Part shown: positions 1-8,409 of the stretch, piece after piece
Layout of the letters: the number at the start of each line of letters is the position of its first letter
How positions within the stretch are numbered: position 1 is the first letter of the stretch
Notes under the pieces: model-generated
Databases searched by the model: none
The model's input: only the letters and a program-made list of their open reading frames with translations
Told to the model about the DNA's origin: nothing
Position numbers and translations under genes: made by a program
Origin: JAGQPD01 sp020426865
GTDB lineage: Bacteria > Planctomycetota > Planctomycetia > Pirellulales > Pirellulaceae
DNA: 64,000 nucleotides
Assembly (NCBI GenBank): GCA_041399065.1
Contig: JAWKTN010000014.1
Coordinates: forward strand, 1 to 64,000
Direction of reading: 5' to 3'

Positions 1-7
1 CTCAGAA

Positions 8-370
8 ATGAAAAAAAATCGGAAATGGCGAGCGTCGTCGGTGGCGGAATGGGAATCGCGTCTGGCACGGTGGCGCGTGTCCCGCGATACGGTGGCCGCC
101 TTTTGTCGAAAGGAACGCGTGAGCGTTCCCTCCTTCTACCTGTGGCGTCGGCGGCTGCAGTCGGAAGAGTTGGACGCGGCTCGTCGGTCAGCGCGGCGTC
201 CTAGCTTCCTACCCGTCGAGGTGCTCGCCGAGCCTCGGACCGCCCCGAGTTGCCACCACTTGTGCGATCTCGTCGTGGGTGCGTTGGTCTGCCGGGTCCC
301 ACAAGGAGTGGATGATGCCACGCTGCGGCGATTGGTGCGCGTGCTCCGCGAGGAGGGCGTGTCATGCTGA
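8..370 (+). CDS. tnpA: IS66 accessory protein TnpA
   Basis: The 120-residue product has an N-terminal helix-turn-helix-like section (residues about 10-50) with the TnpA-type pattern W..R...W..S......FC....VS..SFYLWRRRL, then a short beta-rich C-terminal part. TnpA proteins of IS66 elements are small DNA-binding accessory factors needed for transposition. The ATG lies only 8 bases into the window, so upstream signals cannot be judged. The stop codon overlaps the next gene by 7 bp, which fits translational coupling. Function is inferred from family and gene order. Confidence 0.8.
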   Translation: MKKNRKWRASSVAEWESRLARWRVSRDTVAAFCRKERVSVPSFYLWRRRLQSEELDAARRSARRPSFLPVEVLAEPRTAPSCHHLCDLVVGALVCRVPQGVDDATLRRLVRVLREEGVSC

Positions 371-741
371 GCATTCCCTCGCTGGTGCGCGTCTACGTGC
401 ATGTCGACCCAGTGAACATGCACTGGGGATTCGAACGATTGGCGGCGATTGTGCGAGAGCAAATGGGTTACGATCCGCTCAGCGGTCATCTCTTCGTGTT
501 CCACAATCGACGTGGCGATCGCATCAAGCTGCTTTTCTGGGATGACGATGGATACGCCGTCTTCTACAAACTGCTTCAGGTTGGCGCGTTCCGTCTACCA
601 AGTGTCGCCGCCGATCAATCTTGTATCACCATGACGGCCAGCGAGCTGTCGATGTTGCTGTGGGGGATTGACTCCGCGTCCGTGCGACGTGGTAAACGCT
701 TCTCGCTCGACAAGCAACATGCGTCGATCGCGTCATCGTAA
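364..741 (+). CDS. tnpB: IS66 accessory protein TnpB (IS66 Orf2-like)
   Basis: This 125-residue protein matches the IS66 Orf2 family. It has a conserved N-terminal core around residues 8-75 (the V.VH.DPVNM...FE.L...V pattern, then DPLSGHLFVF.NRR.DR.KLL.WD and G...YKLL..G.FRLP). The family is about 115-120 residues, so the gene is full length. Its precise biochemical role is unknown, but it is required for IS66 transposition. It overlaps tnpA by 7 bp. A 38-bp gap and a strong hairpin separate it from tnpC. Confidence 0.85.
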   Translation: MLSIPSLVRVYVHVDPVNMHWGFERLAAIVREQMGYDPLSGHLFVFHNRRGDRIKLLFWDDDGYAVFYKLLQVGAFRLPSVAADQSCITMTASELSMLLWGIDSASVRRGKRFSLDKQHASIASS

Positions 742-779
742 TTTGTCGCAACCACGCGGTGTGAAAACAATTTGAAATT

Positions 780-2681
780 ATGTCGTGTCACTGCAAGCTC
801 GCAGTGACACGACGACATAGTAAGGGCATACAGGACGCGTTACCCAACACAAACACCGAATTCTTCTCGCTGCTCGATCCGAGCACGCTCGCCGATGACC
901 CGGCATTGCTCAAGCAATTGCTGGCAACCTTGCTACAAATGCTCGCCAAGGAAACACGGCGCCGCGAGGAAGTTGAGCGTCATATCGATGCGTTGCTCAA
1001 ACGCATGACACGATCGAAGTCCCTCGTCTTTAGCGATGGCCAACAACTACTGTTTGATCTGGACGTGGAGTTGAATGAGACACCTCCGGAACCAGCAGTG
1101 GAATCCAAGGACGACGAACCGAACAAGTCAAAACACAAGTGTGGGCCACATGGACGTCGCAAACCACCGGGCGATTTGGAAATCGAGGAGATCATTCATG
1201 ATCTCCCCGACAACATCAAGCAGCAGTTTCCCGAGGGAACGCTCGTGGCGTTGCCGGACGTGGTGACGTTTCAGTACGACTATCGCCCGGGCAGGATCAT
1301 TCAGTTGCGGCACGTGCAAAAGAAGTACGTCACGATCAAGCACGACTCGGGGCCGAGTGTCTCGGAAATCCTGGAGCCGATTCCCGCTGGGGCATTGACG
1401 CCGGAGGCCACCGAAATGCCGCCCGTCGGTCCCACGGCGACCTCCGCGACTCAGGAGACGGCAACAGTTCCGACTCCGAACGCCGAGGTAACGAGCCTTG
1501 CCACGCATGAAGATCTTGTTGGTGGCACGGACGTGGCTGAGAACACGACACCGGCCGAGGAGCAACCCGCGATTTCTGGCGACTCCTCGGGCACGCCGCG
1601 TTCCGCGAAACGACGCATCTTGCTGGCGCCGAAACAATGCGTCATGTCCTCCTGCCTGGCCGCTCCCGGGTTATTGGCCATGATTTGGCTCAACAAGTTT
1701 GGCGACCACCTGCCCCTGTACCGGCAAGAGGAAATCACGCGTCGATACGGAATTCATTTTGCCAGATCAACCTTGTGTGACTGGATGCTCCAACTTGCTG
1801 CGGAGCTTACCCCCTTGTACCAGCTGATGGTCGCGGAAGTCTTGAAATCGCGTGTGATCCACACCGATGACACCACCGTTCAACGGCAGGATCCCGTGAC
1901 GAAGAAGCGTTCCACCGCGCGCTTTTGGAACTATGTGGGTGACGAAGAGCATTTGCTCACGGTGTTCGAGTTCACCTTGACGCACGAGCGCACCTGGCCC
2001 GCTCAATTCCTGCGGGACTTTCGTGGCTATTTGCAGGCGGACGCGTACAGCGGATGCGACGGACTCTACCTGGACTCGAACGGAAGAATCGTGGAGGTAG
2101 GTTGTTGGTTTCATGCTCGTAAGCGATTCAAAGCCGCAGTCCCACAAGACGTGCGTGCCACGGTGGGGCTGGCGTACATCAAGCAGATCTACGCCATCGA
2201 ACGCAAGCTGCGCGATTGCAAGAGGGGCGAGTGGGCAGAGTTAAGTGTCGATGATCGCGCGGCGCGCGTGGCGGAGGTTCGCACGGAACTGACGGTCCCC
2301 ATTCTCCAGCAATTCGAACACTGGCTTCGTGCCACCGAGAAGGCAGTATTACCGAAGGATGCACTCAGCGATGCGATTCGCTACACACTCAACCAATAGG
2401 ATGCTCTGAACCGCTTCACGCACTGCGGCTTGCTCGATCCCGACAACAACAAGGCAGAACGGGGCCATCGCGGGATCGCCATTGGCCGAAAAAACTGGTT
2501 AATGGTGGGAAGTGATCGTGGTGGCGAGGCTGCGGCGATTCACTTCAGCCTGATCGCGTCTTGCAAAGCCAACAACGTGGACCCGTTCGCGTATCTGGTT
2601 GACGTCTTGACGCGACTCCCGGTCACGCCGGCGGATCAACTTGACACGCTGCTGCCGCACCGTTGGCGTCCACGGCCGTAG
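780..2681 (+). pseudogene. tnpC: IS66 transposase TnpC, interrupted by an in-frame amber stop
   Basis: Reading 780-2399 gives 539 residues ending at TAG (2397-2399). The same frame continues without a break to 2681 for another 93 residues with the expected IS66 C-terminus (DNNKAERGHR, then IGRKNW). Visible DDE-type residues are D363/D364 (HTDDT) and D421 (QADAYSG). The catalytic Glu is at codon 560, after the stop. The stop replaces the Trp normally found in the family's L.QW..L motif, so a TGG-to-TAG change is the simplest explanation. N-terminal features are a leucine-rich helical segment (about 35-80), a lysine-rich basic patch (near 118), and an unusually long Thr/Ala/Glu-rich linker (about 205-270). 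The 539-residue product would lack a complete active site. Confidence 0.85.
782..813. repeat. 13-bp perfect inverted repeat at the tnpC start
   Basis: GTCGTGTCACTGC (782-794) is repeated exactly in reverse complement at 801-813 with a 6-base loop. It begins two bases after the first ATG available to tnpC (780). In mRNA it would hide that start. It could be a translational control hairpin, or the real tnpC start may lie downstream (candidate region around 940-1000, before the coiled-coil-like segment). Confidence 0.7.
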
Positions 2682-3274
2682 GCCCGCGGCCCAGGGCGAG
2701 CGAGAGTCGTCCTCGGTCGCGGTCCAGTCACACTTCGTCCAGGGCACCCAGGCCCCCCCTCAGGCCACTCATGCGGCGGCTGAACCCCGGGCCGACGCAA
2801 GGCGTCGGCCGCCAAATCACCGACGCATTCGACCGGACGTCTACCCTGAGGCAACGCCAGTACATGAGACGACACCACTTTCGAGGCCAATTCCACCGCT
2901 GTAGGTGACGCTTCATTGGGCGAGACTCCTTTTTAATAACACCCCGACCTTGGGGAGAGATGCCTTTTCTCGTGAGGGTTCGAGTTTGACACATCGCCCC
3001 GATGTCAGGGTGGTGGTTCGAAGGCACGGCATACAAGGAAGAGCAAACTCTCATCGTGAGAGTTTGCCTCGGCTGATCCCGCGACATGACCGAGAGCCCC
3101 CGCGCATCCAAAGAACAGTCGGATAGAGTTGGGCGTACCCTTCCGGGAGGTCTTGGTTATCGTGACGGTCGGGGCGTAAACCAAGTGGGCAAACAATGGG
3201 GGCTTAACAATGGTCTTCCGAGCGATGACAAGTCGCCTACTGGCATCAGCAGACATAGAAAGCGATGCCCGTGC
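2682..3274. other. Intergenic stretch with two perfect hairpins; no convincing gene
   Basis: No reading frame here has a recognisable protein pattern. Two structures stand out. GCCGACGC/GCGTCGGC at 2791-2809 has a 3-base loop and may mark the IS66 downstream flank. GCAAACTCTCA/TGAGAGTTTGC at 3043-3067 has an 11-bp stem and 3-base loop. Neither is followed by a T-run, so terminator function is not supported. Confidence 0.5.
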
Positions 3275-3370
3275 AAAATGCCAGGAAAGGTCATACAGAC
3301 GAAAACGTTGAGGTGAATTTGGGACGGGCATTGTCGGGGACGCGACGTGCATGATCGACCAGGTATGGAA
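3275..3370 (-). pseudogene. Duplicated fragment: N-terminal coding part of the 7329-8102 gene
   Basis: This stretch matches 7991-8087 almost base for base, for instance an identical run covering GGGGACGCGACGTGCATGAT. In the other copy that segment encodes the first ~37 residues of a planctomycete hypothetical protein on the minus strand. Here only that 5' piece survives, and it joins directly to a vapC fragment. It is a remnant, not a gene. Confidence 0.8.
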
Positions 3371-3546
3371 AAGGACGAGCGAGCGTTTTATCCAGCGTGG
3401 CTCAGTCATTCGATGCAAGGAAATGCCGCTCATGACGCTCGGCTGGTGGCTGCCATGGAGCGTCACCGCATGATTCACTTGCTGACTTTCAACACACAGC
3501 ACTTTGTTCGCTACCGCCAACCTGACCGTGCTCGATCCCCAGGTAA
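3367..3546 (+). pseudogene. Truncated, frameshifted vapC (PIN toxin) C-terminal fragment
   Basis: It is closely similar to 8657-8842, the last ~60 codons of the intact PIN-domain toxin. The translation keeps DERAFYPAWL, AAHDARLVAAMERH, HLLTFNT and FVRYR. One extra base near 3520 shifts the frame just before the copy of TVLDP. The N-terminal half with the first catalytic Asp is absent because an internal deletion fused this piece to the fragment at 3275-3370. It cannot make an active toxin. Confidence 0.85.
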
Positions 3547-3581
3547 AAAAGAAGTGGCCAATCGTAAGGGCTCATGGCAAT

Positions 3582-4358
3582 CTAACCCCTTGTTCCAAGT
3601 CTGCCTGTCCGGTATATCCAAAATAAGGCTAGAGAAAGCAACGCTCCAAGATGTGGTTCGGGCACTACAGAACCAACGCGAATTCGGTCGAGGGTACCAT
3701 TCCAGTAGCTTCCGACTGGGTTGTCCCCAAAATAAAAGAGAACGTCAATCATCATCAACCGTGTCAAATCAACGGGCGGAGCCTGAGTTGAAGGCGGCAG
3801 AATGTCGCCGAATTGGAAGACCTCTGTGTAGGGCCCGGAGGTTTGCGGTAACGTGAGAAACGCAGCGTACGATGATCGATCGGACTCGTCCCGGACGAGA
3901 AAACGAACAAATGACGGCACATTTGAACCGTCGAAAGAAGAGAAGTCGAGAAACACAGCAGAATTCATTCCGTTTTCGGTGATGTCTAGCGTGTGGGTTT
4001 TTTCGTCAAAATAATACGCAATCGAAAAGCCGCCGAATCCTGTATTAGGTAGGGGATCACGGATTTCAGCGGAAAGCGTGGACGGCAATGACACATTGGC
4101 GTCGAGTCGAGAGTAGTCGAAACGGGGACTCCGAGCCGCCAAGTAACGGGTCATGTTGAATTGCCCAAGTGGGACGGACGATTCGAAGTTTGGACAATCA
4201 AACCCATTGCAGAACACGTCCTGTGACACGTCAAAATCGTCTAACACAAATGCCGCATGAACGCTCGCAACTATAACTATTGAGAGCAGGACAGAACACC
4301 ACAATTGCGTGAGCATCAGTCGTGAGGCAGATAGCCTAAACTGGCATGGGGCATTCAT
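3582..4358 (-). CDS. PEP-CTERM-sorted secreted protein, tandem paralogue A
   Basis: The 258-residue protein (from ATG 4358) has an N-terminal hydrophobic export signal ending near an A-x-A site just before AFVLDDFD. A beta-rich body follows. The C-terminus reads VPEP, then a hydrophobic stretch and a short Arg-containing tail, the layout of PEP-CTERM anchors processed by exosortase. It is clearly homologous to the next gene upstream (4627-5343): both share AFVLDDFD.SQ, LDANVS/IDANIS, LDITE, LPQ.SGP and PVDLTRL/TVDLTRL. Function is unknown; surface or matrix localisation is inferred from the sorting signal. A TTG at 4373 and an ATG at 4316 are alternative starts, and no Shine-Dalgarno sequence decides between them. 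Confidence 0.75.
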   Translation of the reverse strand: MNAPCQFRLSASRLMLTQLWCSVLLSIVIVASVHAAFVLDDFDVSQDVFCNGFDCPNFESSVPLGQFNMTRYLAARSPRFDYSRLDANVSLPSTLSAEIRDPLPNTGFGGFSIAYYFDEKTHTLDITENGMNSAVFLDFSSFDGSNVPSFVRFLVRDESDRSSYAAFLTLPQTSGPYTEVFQFGDILPPSTQAPPVDLTRLMMIDVLFYFGDNPVGSYWNGTLDRIRVGSVVPEPHLGALLSLALFWIYRTGRLGTRG

Positions 4359-4385
4359 AATTAGCAAGTCCAATCGGAGAGACGA

Positions 4386-4530
4386 TCATTGACATTGATT
4401 GCAGGGCGGACTAAGTGTTGTCTGTAAGTTCGGAGGTGTCGCGGGAACAATGCAATTCCAGACGCACGCATCAGCCTCATCGACCTTGCCATTGTCATCC
4501 GGATCTCCCTCAAAACGGCTGGCACACGAA
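4386..4530 (-). pseudogene. Orphan dockerin-like C-terminal fragment
   Basis: The minus strand encodes SSCASRFEGDPDDNGKVDE, then ADACVWNCIVPAT, ending at a stop at 4386-4388. This parallels the last ~35 residues of the 5396-6910 protein (SCGSWFEGDLNNDGAVNAT, then DVNMWNATVPS). There is no signal peptide or upstream domain. It lies just upstream of paralogue A, exactly as the intact 3' end lies just upstream of paralogue B, so it is best explained as the truncated left piece of a tandem segmental duplication. Confidence 0.7.
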
Positions 4531-4626
4531 GAAGATGTGTGGATGGCCAAAGCCCAACGAAATAGTGATGATATCTCGAATCCCAGACAATTGTCAGAGT
4601 CCCACTTGTTGGACGAGATTTGCAGC

Positions 4627-5343
4627 TTATCTCCGATAGGCCACGAGCAACGTAACGAGCAGCCAAAGCAGGGAAAATCCAGGTTCAGGTACCGTGCTTC
4701 CAAAGCGGATTTGGGCAATCTCCCCCTTCCAAATCTCGCCTTGAACTGGGTCATTGAGAAGGATTAGGAAGTTGATGTTTTTTAGCCGCGTCAAATCCAC
4801 AGTTGGCACAGATGGGTCTGGGGTGACAATAGCATTGAATGGAAGGACTACCGTAAAAGGTCCTGATTGCTGTGGGAGGTTAACGAAAACGGCGGCGGGG
4901 GGCGAACGAAGAGCATCGTCACGAACGTACATTCGCAGAAAAAGCGGAGGTTGCAAACCATCGATACTCTCGAATTCCACAAACGCCGCGTTATTCAAAC
5001 CACCTTCGGTGATGTCCAACGGTCGCTCTGGATCGAGAATATTGTAATCGACATAGAGGTGATAACCGGCAGTGTTCGGAATCGGATTGGCCGCTTCGAG
5101 AGTCAGAGTTGATGGTGAAGAGATGTTGGCATCGATCCGTACAGTGTCGTACCGTGTACTGTTCACCTCAAAATACCGACTAACACCTTGGGCTTTAAGC
5201 GTGAGTTCAGTCGACGGAACCGAGCAGCTGACTCTTCCACACAGAGCCTCTTGGCTGTCATCGAAGTCATCGAGAACAAAGGCGCTATGGGCAGTACTCG
5301 ACATAACCAAAATGACCATGAAACCCATGGAAGGATGAATCAT
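4627..5343 (-). CDS. PEP-CTERM-sorted secreted protein, tandem paralogue B
   Basis: The 238-residue product starts at ATG 5343 with a GAGGG-type ribosome site about 9 bases upstream. It has an N-terminal signal peptide (cleavage near AHS-AF), the same beta-rich body as the 3582-4358 protein, and a C-terminal VPEP motif with a hydrophobic helix and RR end. Exosortase-dependent anchoring to the cell surface or extracellular matrix is inferred; molecular function is unknown. It lies 52 bp downstream of the dockerin protein gene on the same strand, so co-transcription is likely. Confidence 0.8.
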   Translation of the reverse strand: MIHPSMGFMVILVMSSTAHSAFVLDDFDDSQEALCGRVSCSVPSTELTLKAQGVSRYFEVNSTRYDTVRIDANISSPSTLTLEAANPIPNTAGYHLYVDYNILDPERPLDITEGGLNNAAFVEFESIDGLQPPLFLRMYVRDDALRSPPAAVFVNLPQQSGPFTVVLPFNAIVTPDPSVPTVDLTRLKNINFLILLNDPVQGEIWKGEIAQIRFGSTVPEPGFSLLWLLVTLLVAYRR

Positions 5344-5395
5344 CGGCTAACCCTCTTTCGAACACGCCACGCGTTTACCACGACCGCTATCGCCG

Positions 5396-6910
5396 TTAAG
5401 GTGTTATCTGAAGCTGACTAGGAACAGTGGCATTCCACATATTAACGTCGGTAGCGTTTACCGCACCATCGTTATTTAAGTCCCCTTCAAACCAGCTTCC
5501 ACAACTAGCTAAAACATCACGGAAAGTTTCCATAATCTCCATGTCGAGTGCGTCTACGGCCCCATCACGATTCAAGTCAGGATCATTGTACGAGCGACCA
5601 AAGTTATCTTTCCAGAGTGTGTAGTCCGCTGCATCGACCACTCCATTCGCATTACCGTCAGCGTCTAAGTTCGTGGTCGACCCGTAGTTGTCCTTCCAAA
5701 CAGTGTAGTCTGCTCCGTTGACCGTCCCATCACCATTGTAATCTGGCAGTGTAAAAAGTCTAATGCCACCGGAAACGTCGTCGGATGCGGTATACTTTGG
5801 AACGAATAAGGCTGCGTCCACGATGCCGTCATTCATGTCGGCGACGCAGAGCTTGATAGTGTAGACTCCGGGCGTAACAAAAACCTCCCGTCTTAGTGGT
5901 TTTGTGAAGAAATTGAACTCGTGGTCGAAGTAGTCTGTGACGCTCGGAGGTCCAAGTTTGTGCGATTCTTGGCCGGACGGGAAAGTCTTGACGTGTCGGT
6001 TTCTGTTCCAGTACGTGTACTGCGGGCAGTCTTCAAATATTGACTCGAGATCAAGAAGCGTGCTAACTGTCCCGGAACGAAAAGTCAAAATGCTATCAAA
6101 TACCCCGCCTGTACTTGGACCCTTCAATAGGAAAAATGGAGTGTCATTGTAAGTACTATTGCTGAAAGTGAACCAGTGTGGAGGTTCTTCAGTTGCATGG
6201 ACAAATGTTAGCAAGAGTAGACCGGGTCGGCGGACTTCGAGTGAGAATTCGAGGATAGCACGATCAAGGGAATCGTTGGCCGACTGTCCGTCATCATCCA
6301 GGGCATCGTCAACATCTTGGTCACCCAGTTCCAGGAGCCTTCCTAGGCCGTAGAATCCGTCATGAGTACTGATTTCTCCGGGAGTGGTTTGCCCGCCGTT
6401 GCTACTGACAGATTCACGTCCTCTGTTAGATCCCTGAATTGCCCTCTCGCCAGAATCGTTCACCACACCAGTACTCAGAATCAGTCCTTCGTCGAAGCCA
6501 ATGCCGTCAGTGTAATAGACGCCCGGTATTGTATTGTCATTCTCGTCCCGAACGAGCAGCGTGGGGCTACCACCGGGGCCAGGCGAGGCAGCTTTTCCAC
6601 CTTCAAACCGTCCGAACGCACGAGGTTCGCAGTTCAGGAATTGTGTGCCTTGCCGAACTCGCGTCACTTCTGATCCAGATACTACCACGAGTGCTGGGTT
6701 CGCACTTCCGGTGCCCTGATAGGCTGGGTTAAGGATCGCGGCCACCATATCGTCAGCATGAAACCCCGGTGTCTGAACCGGAACGCCTGTTTCGACGACC
6801 GTAAGGCGCGCGACTTGAGCAAAAGAAGTGTGGCACACGAGAGCCGTAAACAGAACAACAAACAACTGAGACAGCGAGCACGCTGCAGACACTTCACTTT
6901 GGCGTGACAT
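5396..6910 (-). CDS. Secreted choice-of-anchor L-type protein with dockerin repeats
   Basis: This 504-residue protein has a signal peptide (residues 1-31, cleavage after SFAQ). A large N-terminal domain resembles choice-of-anchor L proteins: DDMVAAILNPAYQGTG at the start, then GIGFDEGLILSTG and a long beta-rich section with EFSLEV and FVHATEE. The C-terminus has at least four Ca-binding dockerin-like repeats (DYNGDGTVNGADYTVWK, DADGNANGVVDAADY, DLNRDGAVDALD, DLNNDGAVNATD). It is probably extracellular; a structural or adhesive role is inferred from the family. No PEP-CTERM tail is present, and the last repeat ends 15 residues from the stop. An AGGA site lies about 9 bases before ATG 6910. Confidence 0.8.
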   Translation of the reverse strand: MSRQSEVSAACSLSQLFVVLFTALVCHTSFAQVARLTVVETGVPVQTPGFHADDMVAAILNPAYQGTGSANPALVVVSGSEVTRVRQGTQFLNCEPRAFGRFEGGKAASPGPGGSPTLLVRDENDNTIPGVYYTDGIGFDEGLILSTGVVNDSGERAIQGSNRGRESVSSNGGQTTPGEISTHDGFYGLGRLLELGDQDVDDALDDDGQSANDSLDRAILEFSLEVRRPGLLLLTFVHATEEPPHWFTFSNSTYNDTPFFLLKGPSTGGVFDSILTFRSGTVSTLLDLESIFEDCPQYTYWNRNRHVKTFPSGQESHKLGPPSVTDYFDHEFNFFTKPLRREVFVTPGVYTIKLCVADMNDGIVDAALFVPKYTASDDVSGGIRLFTLPDYNGDGTVNGADYTVWKDNYGSTTNLDADGNANGVVDAADYTLWKDNFGRSYNDPDLNRDGAVDALDMEIMETFRDVLASCGSWFEGDLNNDGAVNATDVNMWNATVPSQLQITP

Positions 6911-6961
6911 GCGAAGAATCCTTTTACATTGTTATTTGAACGGAGAGTAAGGGTGTGCAAA

Positions 6962-7213
6962 TCATTCTTCTGAAACGAAATCAGCAATGTCCCACATGAT
7001 TGAGTCAAGGATGACGACGTCGTCTTCATCCACATCCCCGTCTCCGTCTGCATCGGGTGAGTCAGGCATTGCAATGCTCACGCAGTCGACCTCCAGTTGC
7101 GACGGATACCAGTAATCCGACCAGGTGGGATCAATGGCGTTGGATACATTTGCAACGCAGAGTGCGAAGGACACTGAAAGCGCGGCATGGGCAAAAAGAC
7201 GAAGACTAAACAT
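6962..7213 (-). CDS. Small secreted protein with one dockerin-like Ca-binding motif
   Basis: The 83-residue ORF has a strong AGGAGGAG ribosome site before ATG 7213 and a clear signal peptide (residues 1-26, ending VSNA). The short mature part contains D-x-D-G-D-G-D-V-D-E-D-D, an EF-hand-like loop of the dockerin type, near residues 54-66. It lies 51 bp upstream of the larger dockerin gene in the same direction. It may be the start of the same transcription unit or a shortened relative of the repeat proteins. Function is unknown. Confidence 0.65.
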   Translation of the reverse strand: MFSLRLFAHAALSVSFALCVANVSNAIDPTWSDYWYPSQLEVDCVSIAMPDSPDADGDGDVDEDDVVILDSIMWDIADFVSEE

Positions 7214-7328
7214 GGTAGTTCTCCTCCTAGCTTACGAGGTATGGTTAATTCACAGTCGTCGTCCAGCATCGAGAATTATTACCAGTAACCTCTGCCTATC
7301 CAATGGACAATACCGGGTCAACTAGTGG

Positions 7329-8102
7329 TCAACCCGATGTGTCGGCCCCATCAATTCGGTGCCACACAATCTGAGAACCACTACCATTTCCGTGGAAAGT
7401 CACATATTTGGCCTGATGCCCCTGATTTAATCTTTTTATTGTGTCGCGCAGCCGAACAGCTGCGACTGCCCCACTCTTTGTGGGGGGTAGCGGCGAATCA
7501 ATGTGCTGCGGCCACCCCTCCTCCTCGAAGGCCGTTAACACCAATTCCTGGTTCTTGGCGGGAACTGAGAATTTCTTAACAAGTTGATCGCCGAAATAGA
7601 GCTCTCGATCGTGGCGATTCCAGCTGGGACGCAACTCCGACGGAGAACCGCACGTCGCTTGATCGTCAGTGGGGTCAACATGCGGTGCATCGCCATCTGA
7701 CTCTGGTGCGGTATTGGATATCGGGGAAACGTACGAACAACCTTTGTCAGACAAGATAAACAGCAGGTCGGAAAGTGTTGTCGTGGCAGACCTTAGTAAC
7801 GAGTTCGTTTCGTCGACGGTTGGTCGCCGATGGAGTATCCCCTTATGGAGGAGCCACTGAATATCAGTCCGCGTGATGCCAAGCTCACGGAGCTCCACAA
7901 AGTAGGGGGCGAATTCCCACGGATCCTGCTTCAAATCTGCCGCATAGAATCTATTTGCATAAAGGGCCTCCAACGCCCCTCGCAAGCGGTCAAATGCCGG
8001 GAAAGGTCCTACAGACGAACGCGTTGAGGTGAATTTGGGACGGACATTGTCGGGGACGCGACGTGCATGATCGACCAGGTATGGAAGTCGCTCAAGTGAC
8101 AT
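7329..8102 (-). CDS. Planctomycete hypothetical protein with conserved C-terminal domain
   Basis: I do not recognise a named family. The 257-residue soluble protein has an N-terminal part (1-105) with WEFAPYF.EL...G.T.TD..WLL, which looks helical, a variable acidic linker (125-160), and a C-terminal part (165-250) with R.LYF...VKKF.VPA.NQE..L.AFEEEGWP..IDDP-like spacing and LRDTIKRLN. This C-terminal pattern recurs in many planctomycete proteins of unknown role and may be a winged helix. The gene is divergent from the VapBC pair with only 52 bp between starts. Its first ~37 codons are duplicated at 3275-3370. Confidence 0.7.
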   Translation of the reverse strand: MSLERLPYLVDHARRVPDNVRPKFTSTRSSVGPFPAFDRLRGALEALYANRFYAADLKQDPWEFAPYFVELRELGITRTDIQWLLHKGILHRRPTVDETNSLLRSATTTLSDLLFILSDKGCSYVSPISNTAPESDGDAPHVDPTDDQATCGSPSELRPSWNRHDRELYFGDQLVKKFSVPAKNQELVLTAFEEEGWPQHIDSPLPPTKSGAVAAVRLRDTIKRLNQGHQAKYVTFHGNGSGSQIVWHRIDGADTSG

Positions 8103-8138
8103 TGGGGTTAAGAAAAGCGTGCATTATCATGGCTAACG

Positions 8139-8153
8139 TGGTAAGATTTACCA
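8139..8153. promoter_or_regulatory. Candidate operator palindrome of the VapBC-type operon
   Basis: TGGTAA-GAT-TTACCA is a perfect inverted repeat with 6-bp arms, ending one base before the antitoxin ATG (8155). VapBC complexes typically repress their own operon by binding palindromes near the start. Binding here is inferred from position only. Confidence 0.4.
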
Positions 8154-8154
8154 T

Positions 8155-8409
8155 ATGAACTTAACACTTCATCTAAACAGCGTGCTCGAGCAACGGCTTT
8201 TCGAGCAAGCCCAAGCATTGGGCAAGGCTCCCGAGGAGGTCGTGCTGGCACTACTCAGTGAACAGCTCGCAAGTGACGAAAGTGAAAACGAGTCGTCACT
8301 TTCGACCCAGCAATGGCTCGAAGCGTTTAACAAGTGGGTAGCAGGACACACCTCGCGAAACCCACGTGTCGATGACTCGCGTGAGAGCCTCTATCCGGAT
8401 CGCTGGTAA
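8155..8409 (+). CDS. Putative antitoxin of a VapBC-type toxin-antitoxin pair
   Basis: The 84-residue protein has an N-terminal MNLTLHLNSVLEQRL...A segment that fits a ribbon-helix-helix DNA-binding start (residues 1-40). A charged C-terminus (45-84) would suit toxin binding and proteolysis. Its stop overlaps the ATG of the PIN-domain gene (TAATG), the tight coupling expected for antitoxin-toxin operons. Identification rests mainly on context and size, because antitoxin sequences are poorly conserved. Confidence 0.7.
   Translation: MNLTLHLNSVLEQRLFEQAQALGKAPEEVVLALLSEQLASDESENESSLSTQQWLEAFNKWVAGHTSRNPRVDDSRESLYPDRW

Larger units (their letters stand above)
1..2681 (+). mobile_element. IS66-family insertion sequence (right part, inactivated)
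   Basis: Three consecutive co-directional genes have the IS66 order tnpA-tnpB-tnpC, with a 7-bp tnpA/tnpB overlap. The left end lies at or beyond base 1. I could not identify terminal inverted repeats, so the right boundary is set at the end of the decayed transposase frame and the true end may lie a little further on. tnpC has an internal stop, so this copy is probably not autonomous. Confidence 0.85.

Noticed and set aside
2397..2399. TAG read as an amino acid (recoding) in tnpC
   Set aside because: No other gene in the window contains an in-frame TAG with conserved sequence beyond it. A point mutation is simpler.
2728..3111. 127-residue minus-strand frame after the IS66 element
   Set aside because: No recognisable protein pattern, no ribosome site, and composition like the surrounding GC-rich non-coding DNA.
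3005..3520. Minus-strand frame opposite the vapC remnant
   Set aside because: It lies antisense to a clearly homologous toxin fragment and across a duplication junction, so it is a shadow frame.
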